A stretch of 64,000 bases of DNA from JAFGTP01 sp964498725 (lineage in GTDB: Bacteria > Fidelibacterota > UBA2242 > JAFGTP01). This document shows positions 28,523 through 35,266 of this stretch, in pieces; within the stretch, counting starts at the first letter, position 1; each line of letters opens with the position of its first letter. Both the position numbers and the translations under genes were made by a program. The stretch is from NCBI GenBank assembly GCA_964498725.1, contig CAZCHS010000006.1, forward strand, positions 21,027 through 85,026, given 5' to 3'. The notes under the pieces were generated by a model that did not search any database, was not told where the DNA came from, and saw nothing but the letters and a program-made list of their open reading frames with translations.

Positions 28523-30916
28523 CTAATCCATTATTTCCCGGATAGTCCTGGCAATTTCATGAATTCGTACCGGTTTCATGAAAAAGGCACTTATCAATTG
28601 TTTATCTTCCTTACTGAGTGTTTCACTAAATCCGGTATGCAGGATTATTGGAATATCGGCTCTGATTTCTTTTATTTTTCGAGCCATATCCAATCCGGTC
28701 ATAACCGGCATGATTTGATCGAGTATGACCACATCATATTCCTGGGGATTTTTTTGAAAATTATTAAAGGCTGCCATACTTTTTTGAAAAGCGTTGACTT
28801 TGTATCCTAAAATATTCAGACCGGTCTGAAGCATTCGTAACACATTTGCTTCATCGTCGACAACCAGAATTTTTTCATTACCGGTGACATCTTCCGGTTC
28901 TTTTTCAATTGTAACTTTATTTTCAATGACCTTGTCAGGCACAGGCAAATATATGGTAAAAGTGGTTCCCTTTCCGGGCTTACTATCACAAAATATATAG
29001 CCATTATGATTTTTGATAATGCCATGCACGGTTGCCAGCCCCAAACCGGTTCCTTTGCCCTTTTCTTTGGTGGTGAAATAAGGCTCAAATATATGTTCCT
29101 GGGTTTCCGGGTCCATGCCACAGCCATTATCTTTGAATATGATCTTATTGTATTTTCCATTATTAATTCTGACGACATCATTGACTTTATTATTTTGAAT
29201 ATCAACTTCTGTCTGAATAATTTCCAAAATACCGTCGGCACCTTCAAGGGCCTGATAGGCATTGGTACAGATATTCATGATCACCTGATGCATCTGGGTC
29301 GGGTCAGCAGAAATGGGATGGCAATTTTCATCGATACTGGTTTTGATTTGTACATTGGGGGGTATCGAACCTCTTAATAATTTCACAGCCTCTTTCAGAA
29401 TTGTATAAAAATAAAGGGTTTCTCTCTGTTTTTCCTTTTGACGGCTAAAGGTTAAAATTTGTTTAACCAAATCAGCCGCGCGTGAGGCGGCATTCTGGAC
29501 TTCAAGTAATCCCTTATAGGCGAAGGAGCCTTTTTTAAATTCATTTTTCAAAAGATCGCTGTAGCCCAGAATTGGCGTCAGCATATTGTTAAAATCATGA
29601 GCAATACCACCGGCCAGTGTGCCAATGGCTTCCATCTTTTGGGCTTGTCGTAATTGTTTTTCCAGCTCCAGGTTCTTTTTCTCATTTTCCATACGTTCTG
29701 TAATATCACGGCCATAGGCTAACAAAAATTTATTTTCATTCAGCAAAATGGTGCCGACTTTCATTTCCACCGGAATAATCTCACCATTTTTTGTATGCAT
29801 TTTGGTTGTGAAAGTTATACTGTTTTCACCGGGTTCAAAATCCCATAAATTATGCTTATCTATCTTTTCATAGAGTTCAGGACACAATTTATGAATATCC
29901 ATATTTAGAAATTCTTCTTTGGAATATTCCAGTTTGTGGGATGAAAATTTATTGACCTGAACAATTTTCCCTTTTTCATTCCAGATTTGGATCATATCCG
30001 GTGCATATTCGGCAAGGGTACGAAACCGTTCTTCACTGGCTTTCAATTTTTTTTCTGCTTCTTTTCGTTGTGAAATATCCCGCAGTATTCCCTGAGTGCC
30101 GACAAATTGTAATTTACCGTCATTCTGCTCACTGTACAAGCCCTCGGCCTCTACTTCAAAGGTGCTGGTAAAAAAGAGGTCGCGGTACTTTATTTCAAAG
30201 GGTACATAATTGCTATTTTTAGTTAAAATGACAACTTCCAGTTCCCTGGTTCTTCTATCTCCGGTTCGTCTTTCATTAATTCGATGTTTTACTTTTTCCA
30301 GGTAGCCGGGATGGATGATGGAAAATATATTCGTACCGATCAGTTCCTCCGGCTCATATCCGTAATTGCCGACAGAATCACTCAAAAAAGTGATATATCC
30401 TTCATTGTCAAGACGATAGATTATATCCGGGACTGTTTTGATGATAGAATCAAGTTTTTCATTGGATCGTTTTAATTCGGCTGTTTTCTGGGCCACCATT
30501 AATTCAAGATGGTCTTGATATTCACGATTTTCAATTCTTAGCCGGGACTTTTCAAGATTGTTTTCAATCACATGAACCAGTTCATCCAATTCTTTTACCG
30601 GCTTTAGTAAGTAATCCCAGGCGCCACGATGAAGCGCTTCAATCGCGTCGGTAATAACACCGGTGCCGGACACAACAATGATAGGGGTATCTGGGGATTC
30701 CTCGGTCACTACTTTGAGAACTTCAAGCCCATCAACTTCAGGCATACGTAAATCAACTAATATCAGATCAGGACTATATTCACGAAAGGATTCGATCCCT
30801 TTTTTTCCATCTTCCGCTTCGATTACATCATAATTGTAATCTTCCAGATGTTCCCTGAAACTGGACCGAATGGCTTCTTCATCATCTATTGTTAAAATAA
30901 GGGGCAATTTTTTCAT
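28523..30916 (-). CDS. Hybrid kinase REC-PAS-PAS-HisKA-HATPase-REC
   Basis: A 797-residue soluble sensor kinase. An N-terminal receiver (LTIDDEEAIRSSF, LILVDLRMPEVDG) leads through a coiled coil to two PAS domains (about 155-280 and 295-415). HisKA follows with GTLAGGIAHDFNNMLTPILGY (phospho-His in the AHDFNN motif), then HATPase with DNGCGMD and GKGTGLGLATVHG, and a C-terminal receiver (KILVVDDEANVLRML, VVILDQIMPVMTG). The AHDFNN subfamily is common in hybrid kinases of delta-like and FCB bacteria. No DNA-binding output. A sigma-54-like element lies upstream at 30952-30967. Input unknown. Confidence 0.92.
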   Translation of the reverse strand: MKKLPLILTIDDEEAIRSSFREHLEDYNYDVIEAEDGKKGIESFREYSPDLILVDLRMPEVDGLEVLKVVTEESPDTPIIVVSGTGVITDAIEALHRGAWDYLLKPVKELDELVHVIENNLEKSRLRIENREYQDHLELMVAQKTAELKRSNEKLDSIIKTVPDIIYRLDNEGYITFLSDSVGNYGYEPEELIGTNIFSIIHPGYLEKVKHRINERRTGDRRTRELEVVILTKNSNYVPFEIKYRDLFFTSTFEVEAEGLYSEQNDGKLQFVGTQGILRDISQRKEAEKKLKASEERFRTLAEYAPDMIQIWNEKGKIVQVNKFSSHKLEYSKEEFLNMDIHKLCPELYEKIDKHNLWDFEPGENSITFTTKMHTKNGEIIPVEMKVGTILLNENKFLLAYGRDITERMENEKKNLELEKQLRQAQKMEAIGTLAGGIAHDFNNMLTPILGYSDLLKNEFKKGSFAYKGLLEVQNAASRAADLVKQILTFSRQKEKQRETLYFYTILKEAVKLLRGSIPPNVQIKTSIDENCHPISADPTQMHQVIMNICTNAYQALEGADGILEIIQTEVDIQNNKVNDVVRINNGKYNKIIFKDNGCGMDPETQEHIFEPYFTTKEKGKGTGLGLATVHGIIKNHNGYIFCDSKPGKGTTFTIYLPVPDKVIENKVTIEKEPEDVTGNEKILVVDDEANVLRMLQTGLNILGYKVNAFQKSMAAFNNFQKNPQEYDVVILDQIMPVMTGLDMARKIKEIRADIPIILHTGFSETLSKEDKQLISAFFMKPVRIHEIARTIREIMD

Positions 30917-30951
30917 TTATTTTCCTAAATAATGGTGCAAGGTACTTTTTT

Positions 30952-30967
30952 TACAACTGTTGTGCCA
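30952..30967 (-). promoter_or_regulatory. Sigma-54-like element upstream of the REC-PAS-kinase gene
   Basis: On the minus strand TGGCAC, 5 bases, then TTGT. The GG-to-GT spacing is 10 bases as in -24/-12 promoters, but the -12 C is replaced by T. The predicted start is about 26 bases before the ATG at 30916. It resembles the elements near fliK and fliL. Confidence 0.35.
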
Positions 30968-31069
30968 AAATTATTATTCAAAATTTATCAATAATCATCT
31001 TATTTGGGTTTGTGTGATTGTACAAATATAAAATAGCATTAATTATCGTCAGAAACAAAAAATTTTATT

Positions 31070-31097
31070 TTGAATTCCCTACAATATATGATATAAT
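31070..31097 (+). promoter_or_regulatory. Sigma-70 promoter for the PGPGW-like gene
   Basis: TTGAAT (31070-31075), 16-base spacer, TATAAT (31092-31097), with an extended -10 TG at 31089-31090. Predicted start near 31104; ATG at 31122. Confidence 0.6.
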
Positions 31098-31121
31098 TGG
31101 TAAAAATTCAAAGTAAGGAAA

Positions 31122-31538
31122 ATGGAATATCTCGCGGAATATAAAACTTTACTGATTATCGGATCATCTGTCTCTATTTTGACTTTTGTAGTCAGCCTGG
31201 CTGTCATACCGGTTGTTATTATTAATCTTTCACCTGATTATTTTTACGGCCGGAAAAAATCTATGCTTCCTTACCGAAATAATATACTGCGGTATACTAT
31301 GCTAATATTAAAAAATCTGCTGGGATACATTCTTATATTGCTGGGTGTGATTATGCTGTTTATTCCCGGCCAGGGCTTATTATCCATCACACTGGGAATT
31401 ATTTTGATAAATTTCCCCGGCAAAAAAAAGTTGGAATACAAATTCTTTTCGAATAAAAAAGTATTGCGTTTAATTAATTCCATACGCCGCCGGGCGGGTA
31501 AAGAAATTATCGTTTTCAAAAAATCAGATAGACTTTAG
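31122..31538 (+). CDS. Small membrane protein, PGPGW-like
   Basis: A 138-residue integral membrane protein with about three helices (residues 8-32, 60-80, 84-100). The segment LFIPGQGLLSITLGIILINFPGKKKLE resembles the PGPGW transmembrane family (motif usually PGPG), which has no known function. The tail is very basic (INSIRRRAGKE). It has a good promoter at 31070 and a weak AAGGAAA ribosome site. Its 3' end overlaps the convergent exporter gene by 15 bases. Confidence 0.72.
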   Translation: MEYLAEYKTLLIIGSSVSILTFVVSLAVIPVVIINLSPDYFYGRKKSMLPYRNNILRYTMLILKNLLGYILILLGVIMLFIPGQGLLSITLGIILINFPGKKKLEYKFFSNKKVLRLINSIRRRAGKEIIVFKKSDRL

Positions 31539-32000
31539 GAAAATACTTGACGTTCCATTCAGTGTCAGGCTCAAAGCAGTAACAATAATGCCGGCTATTA
31601 AAACGCCAATAATATTTGCCACAAAAAATTTCTTTTCATCCAGACCAATTAAAAATGCAGCCACCGCACCCGTGTAGACTCCGGAGCCTGGTAAGGGAAT
31701 GCCAATAAAAACTGCAATTGCCCATTCGCCGTATTTTTCAACACCCTGCTTTATTTTTCGCTGTGTGCGTTCAATGTATTTTTGCCATAGTTTATCAATG
31801 AACGGGACTGCTGTAACAATTTTTATGATCAATTCTAAAAAAATAAAAACAACCATACCCAGGATTATGTTCGTTATGACCGCAACCAAAAATACAGTTA
31901 TCCAGTTCATATCCATCTTTATAATGCCAAGGGGAATTGAAAGTCGTAATTCCATTGCCGGTACCAAAGTCCAAAAAATTATTTGTGCTATCTTCCACAT
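31524..32000 (-). CDS. Small multidrug-export-like membrane protein (COG2426 type)
   Basis: A protein of about 158 residues in the putative small multidrug export family. Matching features are the N-terminal PAMELRLSIPLGI, a basic middle loop (KYIERTQRKIKQGVEKYGEWA) and the GIPLPGSGVYTGAVAAFLIGL signature. Four to five membrane helices. The frame is open to 32024, but an AGGAGA ribosome site lies 7 bases before the ATG at 32000, which I take as the start. It overlaps the end of the upstream glycosyltransferase gene by 13 bases. The transport role is assumed from family naming only. Confidence 0.83.
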   Translation of the reverse strand: MWKIAQIIFWTLVPAMELRLSIPLGIIKMDMNWITVFLVAVITNIILGMVVFIFLELIIKIVTAVPFIDKLWQKYIERTQRKIKQGVEKYGEWAIAVFIGIPLPGSGVYTGAVAAFLIGLDEKKFFVANIIGVLIAGIIVTALSLTLNGTSSIFLKSI

Positions 32001-32698
32001 TTGCGTCTCCTGTGTTTTTTCCAAAAAATACTATGAAGCAACAATTTAATAAATTTCAAGGTATCTGACGCATGATTTATTGAACTTTTTTCACTACTGT
32101 AGATCGTTGGAATTTTTACCTCTTCAATGGCAAGTCCCTTATCCACCTGTCTGATCAGAAATTCACTCTCAAACTGAAAGCCATCATAAATAAAAGAATC
32201 TAAATCAATGCGATCCAGGCGCACCAGCCGGAACCCACACTGACTATCATATATTCGCCTGCCAATTCTGGCGGAAATGATCAAAGAAGTGGTATAGTTT
32301 GATATAACTCTGGCAACCGGCATATTCCTTAAGTTAAAATCACGTCTTCCTAAAATAATATCCGCATCTGATTCTTGCTGTTTTTGAATAAAATCAATGA
32401 TTCTGGCCGGATCGTGCTGTAAATCGGCATCAAGGCACAGAGCGTAGTCAAAGTTTTCTTGCTGGGCTTTCTTCAGGCCGGTTTTTAGGGCCGTTCCTTT
32501 CCCTTTATTATTGCTATGGGATAATATTTCCGTATCAGGAAGCGGAACAAGGTAATTGGCTACATTGTTATCCGAGCCGTCATCAATGACATATAAATGA
32601 ATATTTTTATATAATTCTTTTAATTTACCCAAAAGTAGTGGTAATGTATGATCGGCATTATAAGCCGGTATAATGACACAGTACTTGCTTAAATCCAT
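31988..32698 (-). CDS. Family 2 glycosyltransferase (DPM/polyprenyl-phosphate type)
   Basis: A 236-residue GT-A enzyme of GT2. N-terminal nucleotide-binding VIIPAYNAD, DDGSDNN, the metal-binding LDADLQHDP (DxD-like) and GRRDF, then YDSQCGFRL and FQFESEFLIR, all typical of dolichol/undecaprenyl-phosphate sugar transferases. There are no C-terminal membrane helices. A GTG at 32710 is in frame, but AGGTGAG lies about 8 bases before the ATG at 32698. It probably charges a lipid carrier or modifies a cell-surface glycan. Forms a two-gene operon with the small exporter-like gene. Confidence 0.9.
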   Translation of the reverse strand: MDLSKYCVIIPAYNADHTLPLLLGKLKELYKNIHLYVIDDGSDNNVANYLVPLPDTEILSHSNNKGKGTALKTGLKKAQQENFDYALCLDADLQHDPARIIDFIQKQQESDADIILGRRDFNLRNMPVARVISNYTTSLIISARIGRRIYDSQCGFRLVRLDRIDLDSFIYDGFQFESEFLIRQVDKGLAIEEVKIPTIYSSEKSSINHASDTLKFIKLLLHSIFWKKHRRRKCGR

Positions 32699-32790
32699 TC
32701 TAAAACTCACCTGTTAAATTTTCCGTGACTTAATATAAGCTGTTTTTCTAAATTTTATAATGATTGTTTATAAAATATTTGAGTTTTTTA

Positions 32791-32819
32791 TTGGACAAAG
32801 ATATTTTATCTGCTAAATT
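32791..32819 (+). promoter_or_regulatory. Candidate promoter of tRNA-Gly
   Basis: TTGGAC (32791-32796), 17-base spacer, TAAATT (32814-32819); the tRNA starts 21 bases later at 32841. Confidence 0.5.
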
Positions 32820-32840
32820 TATTCGCTTTTTAAAATTCAT

Positions 32841-32912
32841 GCGAGAGTAGCTCAGTGGTAGAGCTCCACGTTGCCAACGTGGTTGTCGCGAGTTCAAGTC
32901 TCGTCTCTCGCT
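32841..32912 (+). tRNA. tRNA-Gly (GCC anticodon), copy 1
   Basis: A 72-base cloverleaf: acceptor GCGAGAG/CTCTCGC, D arm GCTCAGTGGTAGAGC, anticodon arm CCACG-TTGCCAA-CGTGG with GCC, T arm GCGAG-TTCAAGT-CTCGT, discriminator T. CCA not encoded. Identical base for base to the minus-strand copy at 60461-60532. Confidence 0.96.
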
Positions 32913-32913
32913 C

Positions 32914-32950
32914 AAAAAAAAGATAAAGGATTTCCTTTATCTTTTTTTTT
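32914..32950 (+). terminator. Terminator after tRNA-Gly copy 1
   Basis: AGATAAAGG (32921-32929) and CCTTTATCT (32934-32942) with a 4-base loop, A-rich before and T-rich after. It ends 4 bases before the ATG of the next gene. Confidence 0.85.
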
Positions 32951-32953
32951 ACC

Positions 32954-33364
32954 ATGACAAAGCATAAAAATATATTAACCATCCTTATATTATTGATTCC
33001 TATCGGTCTCGGTACAAAATATTATTCAGGTATCTGCTATAGATGGGTAAATAATTCCTTTAGTGATATTTTATACATCATTTTCTGGTCACTTCTGTTG
33101 TTTCTATTTGTTCCAAAACTGAAAATTCATGTTAATGTCATAACCATTGTCCTGATCACTTCCCTGCTGGAAATACTACAATTGGTAAAAACAGATTTTT
33201 TAATTCAAATCCGACAAACTTTTCTGGGTAAGCTCTTGCTGGGTACCACATTTGTTTGGTCTGATTTTTTATATTATTTGATTGGCGGGCTGATCAGCTA
33301 TATGATATTAAAAATTTATTCCAAAAATGAGTCTCCGGCTAAACATTCCCGGACGGCACACTAA
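32954..33364 (+). CDS. DUF2809-like membrane protein
   Basis: A 136-residue integral membrane protein with about four helices. The segment GKLLLGTTFVWSDFLYYLIGG matches the DUF2809 pattern (LG-x-x-F-x-W-x-D-x-x-Y-Y-x-x-G) near the C-terminus; function unknown. Oddly the ATG is only four bases past the T tract of the tRNA-Gly terminator and has no ribosome-binding site, so it would be read as a nearly leaderless message or from terminator read-through. No better in-frame start is seen. Confidence 0.75.
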   Translation: MTKHKNILTILILLIPIGLGTKYYSGICYRWVNNSFSDILYIIFWSLLLFLFVPKLKIHVNVITIVLITSLLEILQLVKTDFLIQIRQTFLGKLLLGTTFVWSDFLYYLIGGLISYMILKIYSKNESPAKHSRTAH

Positions 33365-33435
33365 AAATCATATTTTTAAAAGGCCAATACAACCTCCTAC
33401 TCTAAAATTTCAATTTATTTTCAAAAAACAAATTC

Positions 33436-33451
33436 TGGCAAAGATTTTGCT
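33436..33451 (+). promoter_or_regulatory. Sigma-54-type (-24/-12) promoter
   Basis: TGGCAA, 5 bases, TTGCT: both GG and GC are present with exactly 10 bases between them. The predicted start is near 33462, 46 bases before the lipoprotein ATG at 33508. This is the best -24/-12 match in the window. No activator gene is adjacent. Confidence 0.6.
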
Positions 33452-33500
33452 TGATAATATCGCATAAAATTTGATAAAAAATGATAAAATTCAATAAAAG
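33451..33500 (+). repeat. 10-bp A-tract repeat array A
   Basis: Five consecutive 10-base units with consensus nTGATAAAAT: TTGATAATAT, CGCATAAAAT, TTGATAAAAA, ATGATAAAAT, TCAATAAAAG. A-tracts begin at 33466, 33476, 33486 and 33496, exactly one helical turn apart. The array begins at the -12 end of the sigma-54-type element and runs to the ribosome site. Confidence 0.75.
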
Positions 33501-33507
33501 AGAACAA

Positions 33508-35064
33508 ATGATGCTTACAAAAACTTTAAAATTACAAATCGTGCTATCAGTTTTAATCACCCTTTTCCTGGTATTACTGTCCTGTGATCAAGCTATCCTT
33601 AATTCCGAACCATTGGTTGAGTTGGTATTTGAGCCGGACACTGTTTTGCCGGGGTCAACAAATATTTTAAAAGCCGTAGTCAGTGATCCGGACACAGATA
33701 AAGTAGAGATTACCTGGACCACCACCAGCGGAACCTTAAACAGGAATACCGGAACAGAGGTCAAATGGACAGCACCGGATTTTTATACTGATGTTTTCAT
33801 CACTGTTACAGCAGTAGATGAACATGATGCGGAAACTTCTGTAGAAAAAATTGTCTATGTTCGCAATATTAAACCTTTTATTCAAAATTTTTCTGCTGAT
33901 GCTGATATTGTGTTAATTGGCAATCGGGTTAAGTTAAGCTGCGAGGCCAGGGATGAGGAAGAGTCAAAACTCACCTACAATTTTATTTCACAAAATGGCA
34001 AAGGCACCTTTTCTGAATTGGATGGAAAAGAAAACACAAAAACCTGGAATGCTCCCTCTAATCAGGAGGACGCCGGCGATTATAATCTGATCGTAAAAGT
34101 CAGTGATTCCAATGGTGAAAGCGATTCTGATACCCTGAGTGTTTTGGTTTATTCTGATTATTCATCAGTTTGGGTGGTGGATAGTGAAAAACAAACATTA
34201 GAAAAATTTGGAAAAAATGGCGATAAAATATTGACAGCTGAGCAGGAATTGATCAAACCGATTTCTATCACAAACAATACAAATGAGTTTTACGGATGCT
34301 GGGTTGCGGATTATGAAGCGGCTAATATCTACAAAATCAGCGCAAAGGGTAAAACATTATCCACAATCGAAAATATCGGCAGAATCAGGGATATAAAAAT
34401 TCATAAAGAATCCAATAAAATGGCGGCTTTAAATGTTGACAGCAACTATGTAGCAATCATCAATACCTATAACAATCGTATTGTAAAAAAAATAAAGGGT
34501 TTTACCGAGCCTAAATCCCTAACAGTTAATCAAATCAACGGAGATGTTTGGATATGCGAGCCCAATATCGACCAGGTTGTTAAATTTAATATCAATAATC
34601 CCCCTGACTCCGTGATGGCAAGTGATAAATGTACCATTATTACAGAAAATCTTAATAACCCGGTAAATGTCCAAATCGGTTACAAAACGCCTACTATTAT
34701 ATATATAGCGGATAAAAATGATCACGAAATCGAACGAATCGATTTTGCAACAGGAACCAGATTAAGTGCTGTAACCGGTTTTTTTCTGCCGGAACAAATC
34801 GAAGTTAGTTCACAGCAAAATGTCTGGATAATTGACCAGAACGGCCTTTATTTTTTTCCCGAAGACAATATAAATGATGTGCAGCCTTCCAATATGCTGG
34901 CCCCGACAGAATTTTTCGATCCTCATGTTATTGACATCGATGATAATGGCAATGTTTGGGTTGGTGACAACGGAAGCAAAAAATTGATCCGGATCAATCC
35001 GGTGGGCCAGGAAATATCCATATCCGGTTTTCAGTTTATCAACGATATCATTGTTAATAAGTGA
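33508..35064 (+). CDS. Lipoprotein with Ig-like domains and NHL-type beta-propeller
   Basis: A 518-residue lipoprotein: signal with LLSC (Cys about 26), then two Ig/PKD-like domains (about 35-125 with EITWTTTSGTL, and 126-215 with TYNFISQNGKG). A propeller of about six blades follows, each with a V/C-W-V/I-x-D-x-x-x-x-x-I/V pattern (VWVVDSEKQTLEKF, CWVADYEAANIYKI, VWICEPNIDQVVKF, VWVGDNGSKKLIRI). Such propellers bind proteins or glycans at the surface; the role is unknown. The frame extends to 33481, but a GAGAA ribosome site favours 33508. It sits directly before the flagellar genes behind a sigma-54-type promoter, so co-regulation with flagella is plausible. Confidence 0.85.
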   Translation: MMLTKTLKLQIVLSVLITLFLVLLSCDQAILNSEPLVELVFEPDTVLPGSTNILKAVVSDPDTDKVEITWTTTSGTLNRNTGTEVKWTAPDFYTDVFITVTAVDEHDAETSVEKIVYVRNIKPFIQNFSADADIVLIGNRVKLSCEARDEEESKLTYNFISQNGKGTFSELDGKENTKTWNAPSNQEDAGDYNLIVKVSDSNGESDSDTLSVLVYSDYSSVWVVDSEKQTLEKFGKNGDKILTAEQELIKPISITNNTNEFYGCWVADYEAANIYKISAKGKTLSTIENIGRIRDIKIHKESNKMAALNVDSNYVAIINTYNNRIVKKIKGFTEPKSLTVNQINGDVWICEPNIDQVVKFNINNPPDSVMASDKCTIITENLNNPVNVQIGYKTPTIIYIADKNDHEIERIDFATGTRLSAVTGFFLPEQIEVSSQQNVWIIDQNGLYFFPEDNINDVQPSNMLAPTEFFDPHVIDIDDNGNVWVGDNGSKKLIRINPVGQEISISGFQFINDIIVNK

Positions 35065-35100
35065 AAAAAATTCACATAATGGAATAATTTTCCAATAGAA

Positions 35101-35216
35101 ACGATTAAAAACAATAAAAAACGATAAAATTAAATAAAATATGATAAAATTTAAAACTATATTAAACACCTTTAAAACAAGTAACTTAACCAAAATTTGA
35201 TAAAGTTTGATAAAAG
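35101..35216 (+). repeat. 10-bp A-tract repeat array B
   Basis: Five 10-base units at 35101-35150 (ACGATTAAAA, ACAATAAAAA, ACGATAAAAT, TAAATAAAAT, ATGATAAAAT), A-tracts starting every 10 bases from 35107-35146. A further pair TTGATAAAG/TTGATAAAA lies 10 bases apart at 35197-35215. The unit is the same as in array A. Located between the lipoprotein stop and the fliK start, upstream of a sigma-54-like element. Confidence 0.75.
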
Positions 35217-35218
35217 AC

Positions 35219-35234
35219 TGGCATTATGATTGTC
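35219..35234 (+). promoter_or_regulatory. Sigma-54-like element before fliK
   Basis: TGGCAT, 5 bases, TTGT: correct -24/-12 spacing with the -12 C replaced by T. Predicted start near 35246, about 21 bases before the fliK ATG. Confidence 0.4.
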
Positions 35235-35266
35235 ATTTAATAGAAAAAAGTAAAAAGAGAATATTT

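Noticed and set aside
32841..32912. Integrase attachment site at tRNA-Gly
   Set aside because: No integrase, no direct repeat of the tRNA 3' end nearby, and gene content to its right is core-like flagellar DNA.
35207..35266. Longer FliK start at TTG 35207
   Set aside because: It would include the sigma-54-like element and lies in A-tract repeats; the ATG at 35267 has a ribosome site.
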